From the NCBI GenBank assembly GCA_963770375.1, contig CAVYPM010000004.1, positions 1 to 56,321 of the forward strand: DNA of 56,321 nt, given 5' to 3'. The notes beneath the pieces were generated by a model. It was not told where the DNA came from, ran no database searches, and saw nothing but the letters and a program-made list of their open reading frames with translations. Each line of letters begins with the position of its first letter. The first letter of the stretch is position 1. This stretch comes from DASVBE01 sp963770375. GTDB lineage: Bacteria > Actinomycetota > Actinomycetes > Streptosporangiales > Streptosporangiaceae. The position numbers and the translations under genes are program-made. Below, piece after piece: positions 8,297 through 17,113 of the stretch.

Positions 8297-9007
8297 TTAG
8301 GCGGGCACGTCCTGGCGCCTGTGGCGTTGCTCGGCCCGGCGCAGGCCTTCAGCGAAGTAGGAGGTGTCGAACCAGGTCGGGAACGCCCGGGCCAGCCGGC
8401 TTGGCCCGAGCAGGCGGGCGTGGCCGTTGGCGATCAGGTCACGGAACGGGACGAGGCCGACCAGCCAGCGCTGCATCTGCCCGGTGTCGGCTTCGATCGC
8501 CAGGTCGACGTCGTAGCCGGGGTCATCGGTGCACACAGTGACGGCGCCGCGCTGGATGTCGAGCCAGCCCTCAGCGGCGCCCGCGCCGGTTAGCGTCAGG
8601 TGCAAGACGGTGCGCTGCCGGGGGAGCTTGGCCGCGATCGCGTGCTGGTGCAGGCGCCACATGAGCGACCGGCCGTCGCAGTCCTCTTCCGCGGGGTCTC
8701 CGAACGTCCACTCAGCGGCCCAGTGCCCGATGGCCCAGATAACCGGGGTCACCGATTCCCCCGCCGCCGTCAGCGTGTAACGTCCGGGCCGGCCGCGGGC
8801 CGCCGTCTCACGGCGAACCAGCCCGCGCCGCTCGAGCAGCCGGAGCCGCTGCGCGAGCATGGTCCGGCTGATCCGGGGAATCCCCCGGTGGATCTCGTTG
8901 AAGCCACCGGCGCCCACCATGAGTTCGCGGATGACCAGCGGCGTCCATCGGTCACCCAGGATCTCGACCCCGACCGTGATCGGGCAGTAGTCCGCGTAGC
9001 TCGTCAT
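8297..9007 (-). CDS. HxlR-family transcriptional regulator
   Basis: 236 residues. The N-terminal 105 residues form an HxlR-type winged helix: CPITVGVEILGDRWTPLVIREL, then the recognition region ISRTMLAQRLRLLERRGLV and a basic wing (RGRPGRYTLT). The classic early cysteine is present. The C-terminal half, about residues 125-220, resembles an SCP2-like ligand pocket, which is common in longer actinobacterial HxlR proteins. A perfect 7-bp-arm palindrome sits 36 bp upstream of the start codon, so autoregulation and control of the divergent methyltransferase gene are likely. The ligand is unknown. Confidence 0.88.
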   Translation of the reverse strand: MTSYADYCPITVGVEILGDRWTPLVIRELMVGAGGFNEIHRGIPRISRTMLAQRLRLLERRGLVRRETAARGRPGRYTLTAAGESVTPVIWAIGHWAAEWTFGDPAEEDCDGRSLMWRLHQHAIAAKLPRQRTVLHLTLTGAGAAEGWLDIQRGAVTVCTDDPGYDVDLAIEADTGQMQRWLVGLVPFRDLIANGHARLLGPSRLARAFPTWFDTSYFAEGLRRAEQRHRRQDVPA

Positions 9008-9042
9008 ATGCCCATGATGCCGGGTCGGCCCGGCCCAGGGTA

Positions 9043-9057
9043 GTACAGATTCTGTAC
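9043..9057. promoter_or_regulatory. Palindromic operator, probably for the HxlR regulator
   Basis: GTACAGA-T-TCTGTAC is a perfect inverted repeat with 7-bp arms around one central base. It lies in the divergent gap between the HxlR gene (start 9007) and the methyltransferase gene (start 9235). HxlR dimers commonly bind GTAC-type inverted repeats close to their own promoters. The assignment to this HxlR protein is inference from position. Confidence 0.65.
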
Positions 9058-9234
9058 CCCCGCCCGGCGTGGCGGCCCAGCGTGTGCGGGTATCGCCGGC
9101 CGATTTGATGCCGATTCGCCGGGTCGCTGGCAGGCCGGCGGTGGTACGAGCCCGTCACTCGTCCGGGGCATCACCGTCGCCGCAAGCTGTCTACCGGAGC
9201 GGCCCGTTACGTGGGTCGAGGAAGAGGGGTCGTC

Positions 9235-10057
9235 ATGACCACGGAAGCGGCGCGTGCGGGCCTGTCGGTCATCAAGGCGCGCCAGCAGAAAACCTGGGCC
9301 AGCGGCGACTATGCCGTCGTCGCCTCACGCATCGTGCTGGCCAGCGAACTGCTGGCCGATGCGGCCGGCCTGATGGCGGGCTGGGAGGTGCTGGATGTAG
9401 CGTGCGGCAACGGCAACGCCGCCTTGGCGGCGGCCCGCTCGGGCACCCGCGTCCTCGGCATCGACTATGTTCCCGAACTGCTCGAGGGCGGACGCGCGCG
9501 TGCGGTGGCCGAAGGGCTCGACGTCGAGTTCCGGCTTGGCGATGTCGAAGCCCTGCCCGTGGAGGACGCGTCGTTCGACGCGGTGCTGAGCGTCTTCGGG
9601 GCGATGTTCGCGCCCGATCATCAGCGGGCCGCGGACGAGATCATCCGGGCCGCCCGCCCGGGCGGCACCGTCGCCCTGGCGTCGTGGACGCCCGGACGGG
9701 TTCATCGGCCAGATGTTCGGTGTCATCACCCGGCACGTACCCGGGCCGCCCGGCGTCGCATCGCCGCTGCTGTGGGGCACCGAACAGCACTTGTCCGATC
9801 TGTTCGGCCCGGCGGTCGCCGACGCCCGATCCGTGCAGCGCACCTGCACCTGGCGATTTACCTCCCCTGAGGAGTTCGCGGCGTTCTTCCGCCGCTGGTA
9901 CGGGCCCGCCGTGAAGGCATTCGAGGCGCTCGACGACAACGGGCGCGGCGCGTTGGCCGCCGACCTGGTCCATCTCGCTCGCCGCTGGGATCAGAACCAC
10001 CGCGGCAGCATCGCAATCCCCGCGACGTACCTCGAAACGGTCCTCACCCTCCGCTGA
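9235..10057 (+). CDS. Class I SAM-dependent methyltransferase (frameshifted)
   Basis: The start ATG 9235 follows a purine-rich AGGAAGAGGGG. Motif I is VLDVACGNG (residues 52-60), the acidic residue ending strand 2 is Asp77 in GIDYVP, and motif post-I reads FRLGDVEALPVED: a UbiE/Methyltransf_11-type fold. One extra base in the CCCGG at 9691-9695 shifts the frame. After it the protein continues in another frame with FIGQMFGVITRHVPGPPG and ends at 10057, giving about 273 residues in all. The C-terminal half carries the usual substrate-cap helices. Divergent from the HxlR gene and sharing its operator region. Substrate unknown; small-molecule methylation is likely. Confidence 0.78.
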
Positions 10058-10105
10058 TGCACGTCGCCGGCCCACAGATCACCGATGTCCCCGAAGGGAA
10101 GCCAG

Positions 10106-10544
10106 ATGACCACCACAGAGATCGCGGGATTCGTCGGCGCCGGGCTGGCTGGAGCGGGCTACGTGCCGCAGATTTCCCACCTCATCAGGGCCCGCTGCTC
10201 GGCTGGCATCAGCCTGCTGGCATTCGGGATATGGCTCCTAGCGTCCTTTCTGACCACAGCACAGGCCATCGCCATTCACGCTGGCGTTCTTCATCGTGCT
10301 CGGTGGGATCCAGATCGTGGCCACGACGCTGATCATGTGCAATGCGGCTCGGTACAAGGACAAGCGATGCCCCGTCCATCTGCCTCGCCAGCCCGGGGCT
10401 AAGACGGCCAGGAGGGCCGCACCTGAGGAGACGAGCCTGGGTTCTGGCGTTCGCCCGGTGGCTCGATTGCTGAATCAGCCACAAACCTGTCGAGCACGGT
10501 GGGGCACTGCGCGTGACTGTCCCTGTCCTGCGTCGGCGACCTGA
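10106..10544 (+). CDS. PQ-loop (SemiSWEET-like) membrane protein (frameshifted)
   Basis: The start at ATG 10106 opens with a hydrophobic helix ending in GYVPQISHL, the PQ-loop signature, followed by ARCSAGISLLAFGIWLLASFL as the second helix. At about 10275-10285 the frame shifts by one base and continues as TLAFFIVLGGIQIVATTLIM, the third helix, and then a basic tail. Three helices with one PQ motif is the SemiSWEET half-transporter layout; known members are dimeric sugar or small-solute facilitators. The exact C-terminus is uncertain because the tail is longer than usual. The gene starts about 50 bp after the methyltransferase gene, so they may be co-transcribed. A related gene lies at 38728. 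Confidence 0.6.
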
Positions 10545-10554
10545 GGGAGACGGC

Positions 10555-12327
10555 ATGACTACATCAGCTGGCACTGCCACCACTTCGCATGAGGAACTGG
10601 CTACGGCCGGGACTGGTGAAACTGCCGGGGCAAAGGCCGCCATCGTCATCGCTAGCCGTGAGCCTGGCGTGCTGCAGATCCTGCAGCAGGAGCTGACCAA
10701 GCGGTATGCCGCGGACTATCAGATCGTGGTCTGCGGCCAGCCCACAGAGCTCGCATCCTGGATGCAGGACACGCTGGCCGCTGGCCGGCCGGTTGCGCTG
10801 GTCATCGGCGAGGTCGGCGCGCAGGATCCGGATGGCATCGAGGTGCTCGCCGCGGTCCGCGCCATCGACCCGACGGCACTTCGAGTGGCGGTGGTTGGCT
10901 GGGGTGACTGGGAATCGATGCGGTCGATCTTCGATGCGGTCGCTCTCGGCAAGATCGACCACTGGGTGACGCGTCCCGCGCTGACCCCCGCCGATGAATT
11001 CCATCGCTCGATTAGCGGTTTCCTGATGGAGTGGAGCAGCCAGCGCGGCGGTGGCTTCGAGGCGGCGCAAGTGATTGGCGAGCGATGGTCCGCGCGGTCA
11101 CAGGAGCTGCGTGACCTGTTCTCCCGCTACCGGGTTCCGGTCGGGTTCTATGACGCGACTTCCGAGCATGCCCGGCAGATGCTGCACGAGCTCGGCCTGG
11201 AATCGCCGGAACTTCCGGTTGTCGTGCTCCGGCCGGGGATTGACCGGCCGACGCTGGTCAACCCCTCCAACCGCGAGATCGCCGACGCCTTCGCAATCAT
11301 GACGCCGATCTCCGGCGACGATGTCTTCGACGTGACGATAGTCGGTGCGGGACCGGCCGGGCTCGCCGCCGCAGTCTCCGCGTCCTCCGAAGGCCTGCGG
11401 ACAGCGGTCGTCGAGCATGAGGCCGTCGGGGGCCAGGCAGGGACCAGTTCGATGATCCGCAACTACCCGGGCTTCTCCCAGGGCGTCAGCGGCGCCAACC
11501 TGGCCCAGGAGATGTGGTATCAGGCCTGGACCTTCGGCACCACCTTCGTGTACATGCGCCAGGCCGAGAGCCTGTCCAGAAGGGATGGCCACTACCGGCT
11601 GCGTCTATCTGACGGCAGCGTTCTCACCACGCGTACCGTGATCATCGCGACCGGCGCTGCCTACCGGCGACTCGGTATCCCGCAGCTGGAACGCCTTCAG
11701 GGCCGGGGCGTCTTCTACGGCGCCGCGGCCAGCGAGGCACCGGCGATGCGCGGGCGCAACGTGTTCGTCGCCGGAGGGGGCAACTCCGCCGGGCAGGCCG
11801 CCCTGCACCTGGCGAAGTGGGCCAGCCGGGTGACGATCCTGGTACGCGCGGAGTCATTGGCGGACAGCATGTCCGACTACCTGATCCGCCAGATAGACGT
11901 TACCCCGAACGTCGACGTCTGCTACCGCGTGCAGGTGGCCGACGCCACCGGCACCAGCCACCTCCAGTCGCTGATCTTGCAAGACACCGCATCCGGGGCG
12001 CGGCGCAGCGCCCCAGCTGACGCCCTGTTCGTCCTCATCGGAGCGCAACCGCGGACCGAGTGGCTCGGCAAGGCCGTCGCACGTGACCGGCTGGGATTCA
12101 TCCTTACCGGTTCGGACCTGCCTGCCGACGCCGGGGGCTCCTGGTCCCGGGTCCGCCCGCCGCTGCCGCTGGAGACGAGCCTGCCCGGAGTGTTCGCGGC
12201 CGGTGACGTACGCCTTGGATCAGTCAAACGGGCGGCCTCCGCAACAGGCGAAGGCGCGGCCGTGATCCCCCTGGTGCACCGCCACCTGCACTCCACTGCC
12301 GCCGCGCCAGCCGTCGCAGAGCGGTAA
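10555..12327 (+). CDS. Thioredoxin-reductase-like flavoprotein fused to a degenerate receiver domain
   Basis: 590 residues from ATG 10555 (AGGGAGA upstream). Residues 28-165 resemble a response-regulator receiver, but the phospho-acceptor aspartate position reads VIGEVG, so Glu86 stands in and phosphorylation is unlikely. Residues 173-250 form a small linker domain. From residue 258 there is an FAD Rossmann motif VGAGPAGLAAA, then a second nucleotide motif VAGGGNSAGQAALHLA for NAD(P)H, and the C-terminal FAD signature VFAAGDVR: the thioredoxin reductase fold. The CxxC of true thioredoxin reductases is replaced by YGAAASEAP, so it cannot pass electrons through a redox disulfide. Similar fusions occur in actinobacteria; the physiological acceptor is unclear. 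Probably cytosolic. Confidence 0.82.
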   Translation: MTTSAGTATTSHEELATAGTGETAGAKAAIVIASREPGVLQILQQELTKRYAADYQIVVCGQPTELASWMQDTLAAGRPVALVIGEVGAQDPDGIEVLAAVRAIDPTALRVAVVGWGDWESMRSIFDAVALGKIDHWVTRPALTPADEFHRSISGFLMEWSSQRGGGFEAAQVIGERWSARSQELRDLFSRYRVPVGFYDATSEHARQMLHELGLESPELPVVVLRPGIDRPTLVNPSNREIADAFAIMTPISGDDVFDVTIVGAGPAGLAAAVSASSEGLRTAVVEHEAVGGQAGTSSMIRNYPGFSQGVSGANLAQEMWYQAWTFGTTFVYMRQAESLSRRDGHYRLRLSDGSVLTTRTVIIATGAAYRRLGIPQLERLQGRGVFYGAAASEAPAMRGRNVFVAGGGNSAGQAALHLAKWASRVTILVRAESLADSMSDYLIRQIDVTPNVDVCYRVQVADATGTSHLQSLILQDTASGARRSAPADALFVLIGAQPRTEWLGKAVARDRLGFILTGSDLPADAGGSWSRVRPPLPLETSLPGVFAAGDVRLGSVKRAASATGEGAAVIPLVHRHLHSTAAAPAVAER

Positions 12328-12483
12328 AACCCCCGCTAGCCAGCGTTGCTGCTATCGGGCCGAGCGGCGGCATGCCGAACCTGCCCACGCCGGCCGAGCA
12401 CAACGTGATTGCCATCCGACAGGTGAGGAAACCGAGATGGAGCCGCCCTTCCCGCGACCATGCGGGACTAACTCAGGATGATC

Positions 12484-12511
12484 CCACGGGTTCGTGACGG
12501 ACGACCCGTGG
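12484..12511. terminator. Strong hairpin upstream of the SnoaL-like gene
   Basis: CCACGGGT and ACCCGTGG form a perfect 8-bp stem, extended after a one-base bulge by CGT/ACG around a GACGG loop. It lies 157 bases after the flavoprotein stop and 57 bases before the next start, in a 240-base gap with no gene. It may end the flavoprotein transcript or act as a leader structure for the downstream gene; there is no U-tract to decide. Confidence 0.4.
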
Positions 12512-12567
12512 CACCGTTAAGGAAGCCAGTATCTGCTGATGATCCTGGCTGAAGAGGAGGGGTCAGA

Positions 12568-12960
12568 ATGGTACACGCCAATGAGGATCTGCTGCGGGAT
12601 GGATATGCGCTCTTCGGGAATGGTGATATCAACACGCTGAAGAGCAGGTTCTTCGCCGATGACATCCGGTGGCATTATCCCGGCAAGAGCCCGCTCGGCG
12701 GTGTCTATGACGGCGTCGATCAGGTGGCGGGATGGCTTCTGCGCACATATGAGGCCTGCTGGGGGTCCATCACCGTCGAGGTGCATGACGTGATCGCCAG
12801 CGACGAGCACGCGGTCGCGCTGATCACGGTCCGCGCCGAGCGCCAGGGCAGGAGCCTTCAAGACGACACCGTGCAGGTCTTCCACATCACGGACGGCAAG
12901 GCCACCGAGGTATGGACCTATCCCAGTGACCTGTACGCATCGGATGAGTTCTGGTCCTAA
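12568..12960 (+). CDS. SnoaL-like (NTF2-fold) protein
   Basis: 130 residues, start ATG with AGGAGGGG about six bases upstream. The pattern (helix with LLRDGYALFGNGDINTLKSRFFADDIRWHYPG, then strands VEVHDVIASDEHAVALITV, and the last strand VWTYPSDL) is the ketosteroid-isomerase-like NTF2 fold of the SnoaL/DUF4440 group. Proteins of this size act as small-molecule isomerases, cyclases or ligand-binding proteins. No catalytic assignment is possible from sequence alone. The gene stands alone between two non-coding stretches. Confidence 0.75.
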   Translation: MVHANEDLLRDGYALFGNGDINTLKSRFFADDIRWHYPGKSPLGGVYDGVDQVAGWLLRTYEACWGSITVEVHDVIASDEHAVALITVRAERQGRSLQDDTVQVFHITDGKATEVWTYPSDLYASDEFWS

Positions 12961-13566
12961 GGCCTTGTGCGTGCATGCTGGGTGGTGGCTACCGGCCATT
13001 CAGGTGTTTGCTGAGTCCTCGGACGGGCCGCGTATCGATTGAAAGCTGTATTCAAGGGCCTGTGAAGGGCCGCTTCAATCAGCTGGCAGACCAGCCGCTC
13101 CGAACGCCGGGCTCGCGACCGACCGGATGCTCGGCCGGCGAGTGCCGCAAAGGGCAGCACTGACCAGGCGGGAGATCGGTGTCGTCACGTCTGCGGCCGC
13201 CGAAACGCGCGTGATCACCGCCACGCAATCCTGCTCCTGTGGCCGGGCGGCCGCAGTCCACCGCCACCCACCTCCACTCGGCTGGTGGATCCCGATGTGG
13301 TATCCACCCATGGCGACGTCATCGTCAGCGAGGGATCCGGTAATGAGGTTCTCCGCGGTGAGGACGCAGTCGGCCACAAACTGGTGCAGCCAACTGCCCG
13401 CCCCCGCTGAGGCCTGGTCCGGTCAGCAGTTGTCTCGTTACAGCGATTGAGCGTACGAAACTACGAGGCAGAGTATTGGTGCACGCCTCGCCACGCTGAC
13501 GACGCTCGCGAAGGCCGGCAGGCCTCATGGTGCAGGAGCGAGGACTGGATACAGGGAAGGTGCCTG
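12961..13566. other. Gene-poor stretch with a possible decayed flavoprotein fragment
   Basis: This 606-base gap has lower coding character than its surroundings. On the minus strand at 13075-13377 a frame contains DDVAMGGYHIGIHQPSGGG, which recalls the VAxGxYxIDxH block of FAD-dependent oxidoreductases of the FAD_oxidored type. Flanking family motifs are absent, so at most it is a fragment. A loose inverted repeat GATTGAAAGC/GCTTCAATC lies at 13037-13080. No RNA gene is recognised. Confidence 0.3.
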
Positions 13567-14484
13567 ATGAAGGCGATAGTGGTGACGGATGAGGCTGCGG
13601 GAACGGCCGGGATGACGCTGGTGGAGCGGCCCGAGCCGCCGGCCGCGATAAACGACGTCGTCGTTGAGGTTCATGCGTCGGGATTCGTCCCGACTGAGCT
13701 GGCGTGGCCCTCGACCTGGACCGATCGCCGCGGCCGTGACCGGACACCGTCGGTCCCTGGGCATGAGCTGGCCGGAGTGGTCACCGCCCTCGGCTATGGC
13801 ACGACGGGGCTGTCGGTGGGACAGCGGGTGTTCGGCCTCACGGACTGGCATCGCGACGGCACCCTGGCGGAGTATGTGGCCGTCGAGGCACGCAACCTCG
13901 CGCCGCTGCCGGGCGACGTCGACTTCACGGTGGGCGCGAGCCTGCCGATTTCGGGTCTGACCGCGTGGCAGGGACTGTTCGAGCACGGCCGCCTTCAGGC
14001 GGGGCAGAGCGTCCTCGTGCACGGCGCGGCCGGCGCAGTCGGGACGATGGTGACGCAGCTGGCGCGTGAGTTCGGCGCGTACGTCATCGGCACCGGACGC
14101 GCTGCCGACCGTCAGAAGGCGCTCGACTTCGGCGCGCAGGAGTTCGTCGACCTCGGCAACGACGCGCTGGAAGACGCCGGCGGAGTCGACCTGGTTTTCG
14201 ATGTCATCGGCGGCGGCATCCAGCAGCGGTCCGCGGGTCTGGTGCGAGCCGGGGGAACGCTGGTGTCCGTCGTCGGACCGGCCGAGGCGCGGCCCGCCGG
14301 CGGTCTGGCGGTCGATTTCGTTGTCGAGTCCGATCGTGCCCAACTGGGTGAGGTCGTGCGGCGGGTGCGGGACGGACGACTGCGGACGAACATCGGCAAC
14401 GTCGCCACCCTCGACGATGCCGTCGCCGCCCTTAACCCGACCGAGCGACTCAAGGGGAAGACGATCATCAGCGTTCGTCCGTGA
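13567..14484 (+). CDS. Zinc-independent MDR-family NAD(P)H:quinone oxidoreductase-like enzyme
   Basis: 305 residues from ATG 13567, where the conserved MKAIVVTDEA begins; the frame is open 120 bases further up without a ribosome site. The N-terminal GroES-like half has PSVPGHELAGVV and GQRVFGL. The cofactor half has VLVHGAAGAVGTMVTQLA, the AxxGxxG Rossmann motif of quinone-oxidoreductase-type MDR proteins that prefer NADPH. Zinc ligands (GHE followed by a Cys cluster) are incomplete and the structural four-cysteine loop is absent. Likely cytosolic reductase of quinones or enones; natural substrate unknown. Confidence 0.85.
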   Translation: MKAIVVTDEAAGTAGMTLVERPEPPAAINDVVVEVHASGFVPTELAWPSTWTDRRGRDRTPSVPGHELAGVVTALGYGTTGLSVGQRVFGLTDWHRDGTLAEYVAVEARNLAPLPGDVDFTVGASLPISGLTAWQGLFEHGRLQAGQSVLVHGAAGAVGTMVTQLAREFGAYVIGTGRAADRQKALDFGAQEFVDLGNDALEDAGGVDLVFDVIGGGIQQRSAGLVRAGGTLVSVVGPAEARPAGGLAVDFVVESDRAQLGEVVRRVRDGRLRTNIGNVATLDDAVAALNPTERLKGKTIISVRP

Positions 14485-14718
14485 GGACCCGGGGACAGCC
14501 ACCGGTCCTGCCCTGCTCGTGGATCAGCGTCAGCCGCGTGGCCAGGGCGGTGAGGGGCCGATTGGTCCGCCACGGCGTCGTTTAGAGCATTGCCTGATTG
14601 ACGAAGGCGCCGAGGAAACTCAGGCGCAGAAGGTCTTCGCTTCCTATGTCCGCGCCGTCACAGCCACCGCATACAGCCCGCACTGCCGCCCGCCGCGCGG
14701 ACTGCACGAGCGCTCCGC

Positions 14719-17094
14719 TCATGGCCCGATTCCGGTCTGGCGCAGGATGGCGTCTGCGTGCTCGCCCGGTTGCGGCGCATCGCCGGGCGCACTGGTCACC
14801 AGGCCCGGCATCTCCAGCCAGCGTCCCGGCCCGACCCGGGCCACCCCGGCGTCGTCGGCTTCGGTCACCGCCAGCAGGCCATGCCGGATGAGCTGCTCGT
14901 CGCGGGTCAGGTCCGGCAGCTGACGGGCCCGCACGGCGGGCAGCCCGGCCGCGTGTGCCCGGCGGAGGACTTCCGTCACGGGCAGTGACCCGACAGCCCG
15001 GCTGACCGCGTCGATCACGTCCTGCCCGCTACTCACAGCGGACCCAGCCGCCGCGCCCGGGAGCGGCTCCGCCAGCCGGGCCAGGCCGGCCGACGCCAGC
15101 GCTGCCAGATCAGCCGGCCCAGGCAAGCCAAACCGCAACCAGCCATCAGCGGCCCGGTACAGCCGGTCCAGCGGCCCCGGCCCGGCGAAGTCCCGCCCGC
15201 CTCCCGGACCCGCCGGCGACCCGGGAAAACGCACCAGGTACTCCGATTGGAGCAGGCAGGACGACGCGCACAGCGTGATGCTCACCAGCTGCCCGTGACC
15301 CAGCCGCGGCCGCGCGTACAGCGCGGCGCAGGCCCCGAGGGCCCCGAGCCCGGCCGCGAGCACATCGTTGATCGGAACGGTGAGGAACGCCGGGCTGTCG
15401 GCAGGATCCGGGCCGCCCTGCGCGCGCATGACGCCGCTCATCGACTGGATGATCGGATCAAAGCCGGGCCGCAGTCCCAGCGGCCCGGTGCCGCCGAACG
15501 CGCTGATCGACACGCTGCTGATGTGCCGGTTGACCGCGCTGAGGGAGGCATGGTCGATGCCCAGCCGGTGCAGGACGCCCGCCCGGTAGTTGTCCACGAC
15601 CACGTCGGACGAGCGGACCAGCTCCGCGAAGATCTCCCGGCCGCGGTCGGCCGCCAGGTCTAGCAGCAGGCTGCGCTGGTCCCGGTTGTAGACCGAGAAA
15701 CCGATGCCGCCGCGCCCGCCGTGCGCGATCCGGAACTCGTCCCCGAGCGGGGGCCGTTCGATCTTGAGCACCTCGGCGCCGAGCTCACCCAGCAGCGTGG
15801 CCGTGTACGGCCCGGCGATGATGGTGCCGAGGTCCAGCACCCGCAGCCCCGCCAGCGGCAGCTCAAACCCGCCGTCTCCGGCGTCGCCGCCCCCCGGCGC
15901 CCCGGGCGGGCCGGACGGCCGCACCGCCCAGCCAGGCGCCAGGTCCCGCAGAGCCGCCGGCCGCGCCGTCGCCGGAGCCCCGGGCACCACCGGGGTACGC
16001 GACAGCCCGATCAGCGCGCCCGGCATCACGATGTCCCGCCCGGCGTCGTCCCGCGCCTCGACCCGCAGCCCCAGCGCCCGCACCTGCTCGTGATCCAGCC
16101 AGCCGCCGGGCTCGTCGGCCGGCGCGGCGGGCACGTCCGCCGCTTCCAGCAGGGCCAGCCACTCCGCCCGCGGCCGGGTCACGAAGATCTGGTCGAGCTC
16201 ATCGGCGATCCACCGCAGGTTCCCCGGCAGCCGCACCCCGGCCGGGTCCCCGCCCACCCGCGGGTCGTCGAGCAGCCAGCCGGCCCCGCAGGCACGGAAA
16301 CCCCGCTCGATGAACGCGGTCGTGAATGCGCCCAGGAACAGCCACTGGCCGTCCTGGCACCGGTAGCACCGGTAGTTTGGCAGCGTTCCGCCCGGGCCGC
16401 CGGGCCGGTGCACATGGGGTTCGTCGCGCCCGGCCGCGAAGCCGCCGGGGGAGACCAGTACCCCGCCGTGCGCGCCCCCGGCTACGGCCAGCGGCGCCAG
16501 CTTCCGCCCGGCCGCCCGCCCGGCCAGCAGCGCCACCGCGGTCGTGGCGGCCCAGATGGCCTGCATGTACAAGGCGACCGGGTACAGGCAGTCCACCGGA
16601 ACGTCGTCGTAGGACGACTGGCTCCATGCGTGGCCGAGCCAGGCGAACAGAAGCCCGCCGGACTCACGCCCGCCCGCCCAGGGCGTTTCGCCGAGCAGGT
16701 ACGGCGGCATCACGATCCAGGCGCCCGGCTGCCCGGGTTCCAGGCCCCGGGCGAGCAGTTCCGGATAGCTCACGCCGGCACCGGTGGTCCCGGCCAGCAC
16801 GATGTCCGCGCCGCCCGCCAGCGTATCCAGCGCCCGCAGGTCCGCCGGGGCCGCGGGATCCAGGACCGCTACCCGCTTCCCCCGGTCCCACATGGGCAGG
16901 CCCGCCCGGGCACCAGCCCGCCCCGCCCCCGCGGCCTGGATCTTGATCACATCCGCGCCGAGATCGGCCAGCAGCATGCCCGCCACCGGCCCGGCCAGCC
17001 CGTCGGTGAGATCCAGGACACGGACCCCGGCCAGAGCGCCAGCCGCAGCTCCCGCCGCCCCGGCCAGGGCACCGTCCTGATCGTCAGCCGTCAC
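14719..17094 (-). CDS. Tandem-domain class III (CaiB/BaiF) CoA-transferase
   Basis: 791 residues from GTG 17094, which has AGGGAG five bases upstream. Two family III CoA-transferase domains lie head to tail: residues about 20-385 (GVRVLDLTDGLAGPVAGMLLADLGADVIKI) and 415-790 (GLRVLDLGTIIAGPYTATLLGELGAEVLKIE). In the second domain RPGFDPIIQSMSG preserves the aspartate that carries the acyl group in formyl-CoA transferase. In the first, the equivalent segment reads GGRESGGLLFAWLG and lacks it, so only the second half can form the acyl-enzyme. Such fusions mimic the interlocked homodimer. It starts 20 bp after the SDR gene stop, suggesting an operon for CoA-ester metabolism. Confidence 0.85.
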   Translation of the reverse strand: MTADDQDGALAGAAGAAAGALAGVRVLDLTDGLAGPVAGMLLADLGADVIKIQAAGAGRAGARAGLPMWDRGKRVAVLDPAAPADLRALDTLAGGADIVLAGTTGAGVSYPELLARGLEPGQPGAWIVMPPYLLGETPWAGGRESGGLLFAWLGHAWSQSSYDDVPVDCLYPVALYMQAIWAATTAVALLAGRAAGRKLAPLAVAGGAHGGVLVSPGGFAAGRDEPHVHRPGGPGGTLPNYRCYRCQDGQWLFLGAFTTAFIERGFRACGAGWLLDDPRVGGDPAGVRLPGNLRWIADELDQIFVTRPRAEWLALLEAADVPAAPADEPGGWLDHEQVRALGLRVEARDDAGRDIVMPGALIGLSRTPVVPGAPATARPAALRDLAPGWAVRPSGPPGAPGGGDAGDGGFELPLAGLRVLDLGTIIAGPYTATLLGELGAEVLKIERPPLGDEFRIAHGGRGGIGFSVYNRDQRSLLLDLAADRGREIFAELVRSSDVVVDNYRAGVLHRLGIDHASLSAVNRHISSVSISAFGGTGPLGLRPGFDPIIQSMSGVMRAQGGPDPADSPAFLTVPINDVLAAGLGALGACAALYARPRLGHGQLVSITLCASSCLLQSEYLVRFPGSPAGPGGGRDFAGPGPLDRLYRAADGWLRFGLPGPADLAALASAGLARLAEPLPGAAAGSAVSSGQDVIDAVSRAVGSLPVTEVLRRAHAAGLPAVRARQLPDLTRDEQLIRHGLLAVTEADDAGVARVGPGRWLEMPGLVTSAPGDAPQPGEHADAILRQTGIGP

Positions 17095-17113
17095 CTGTGC
17101 TCCCTTATACCTG

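Noticed and set aside
13037..13080. Loose inverted repeat GATTGAAAGC/GCTTCAATC
   Set aside because: One mismatched/bulged position and a 25-base spacer in a gene-poor stretch; no neighbouring gene gives it a role.
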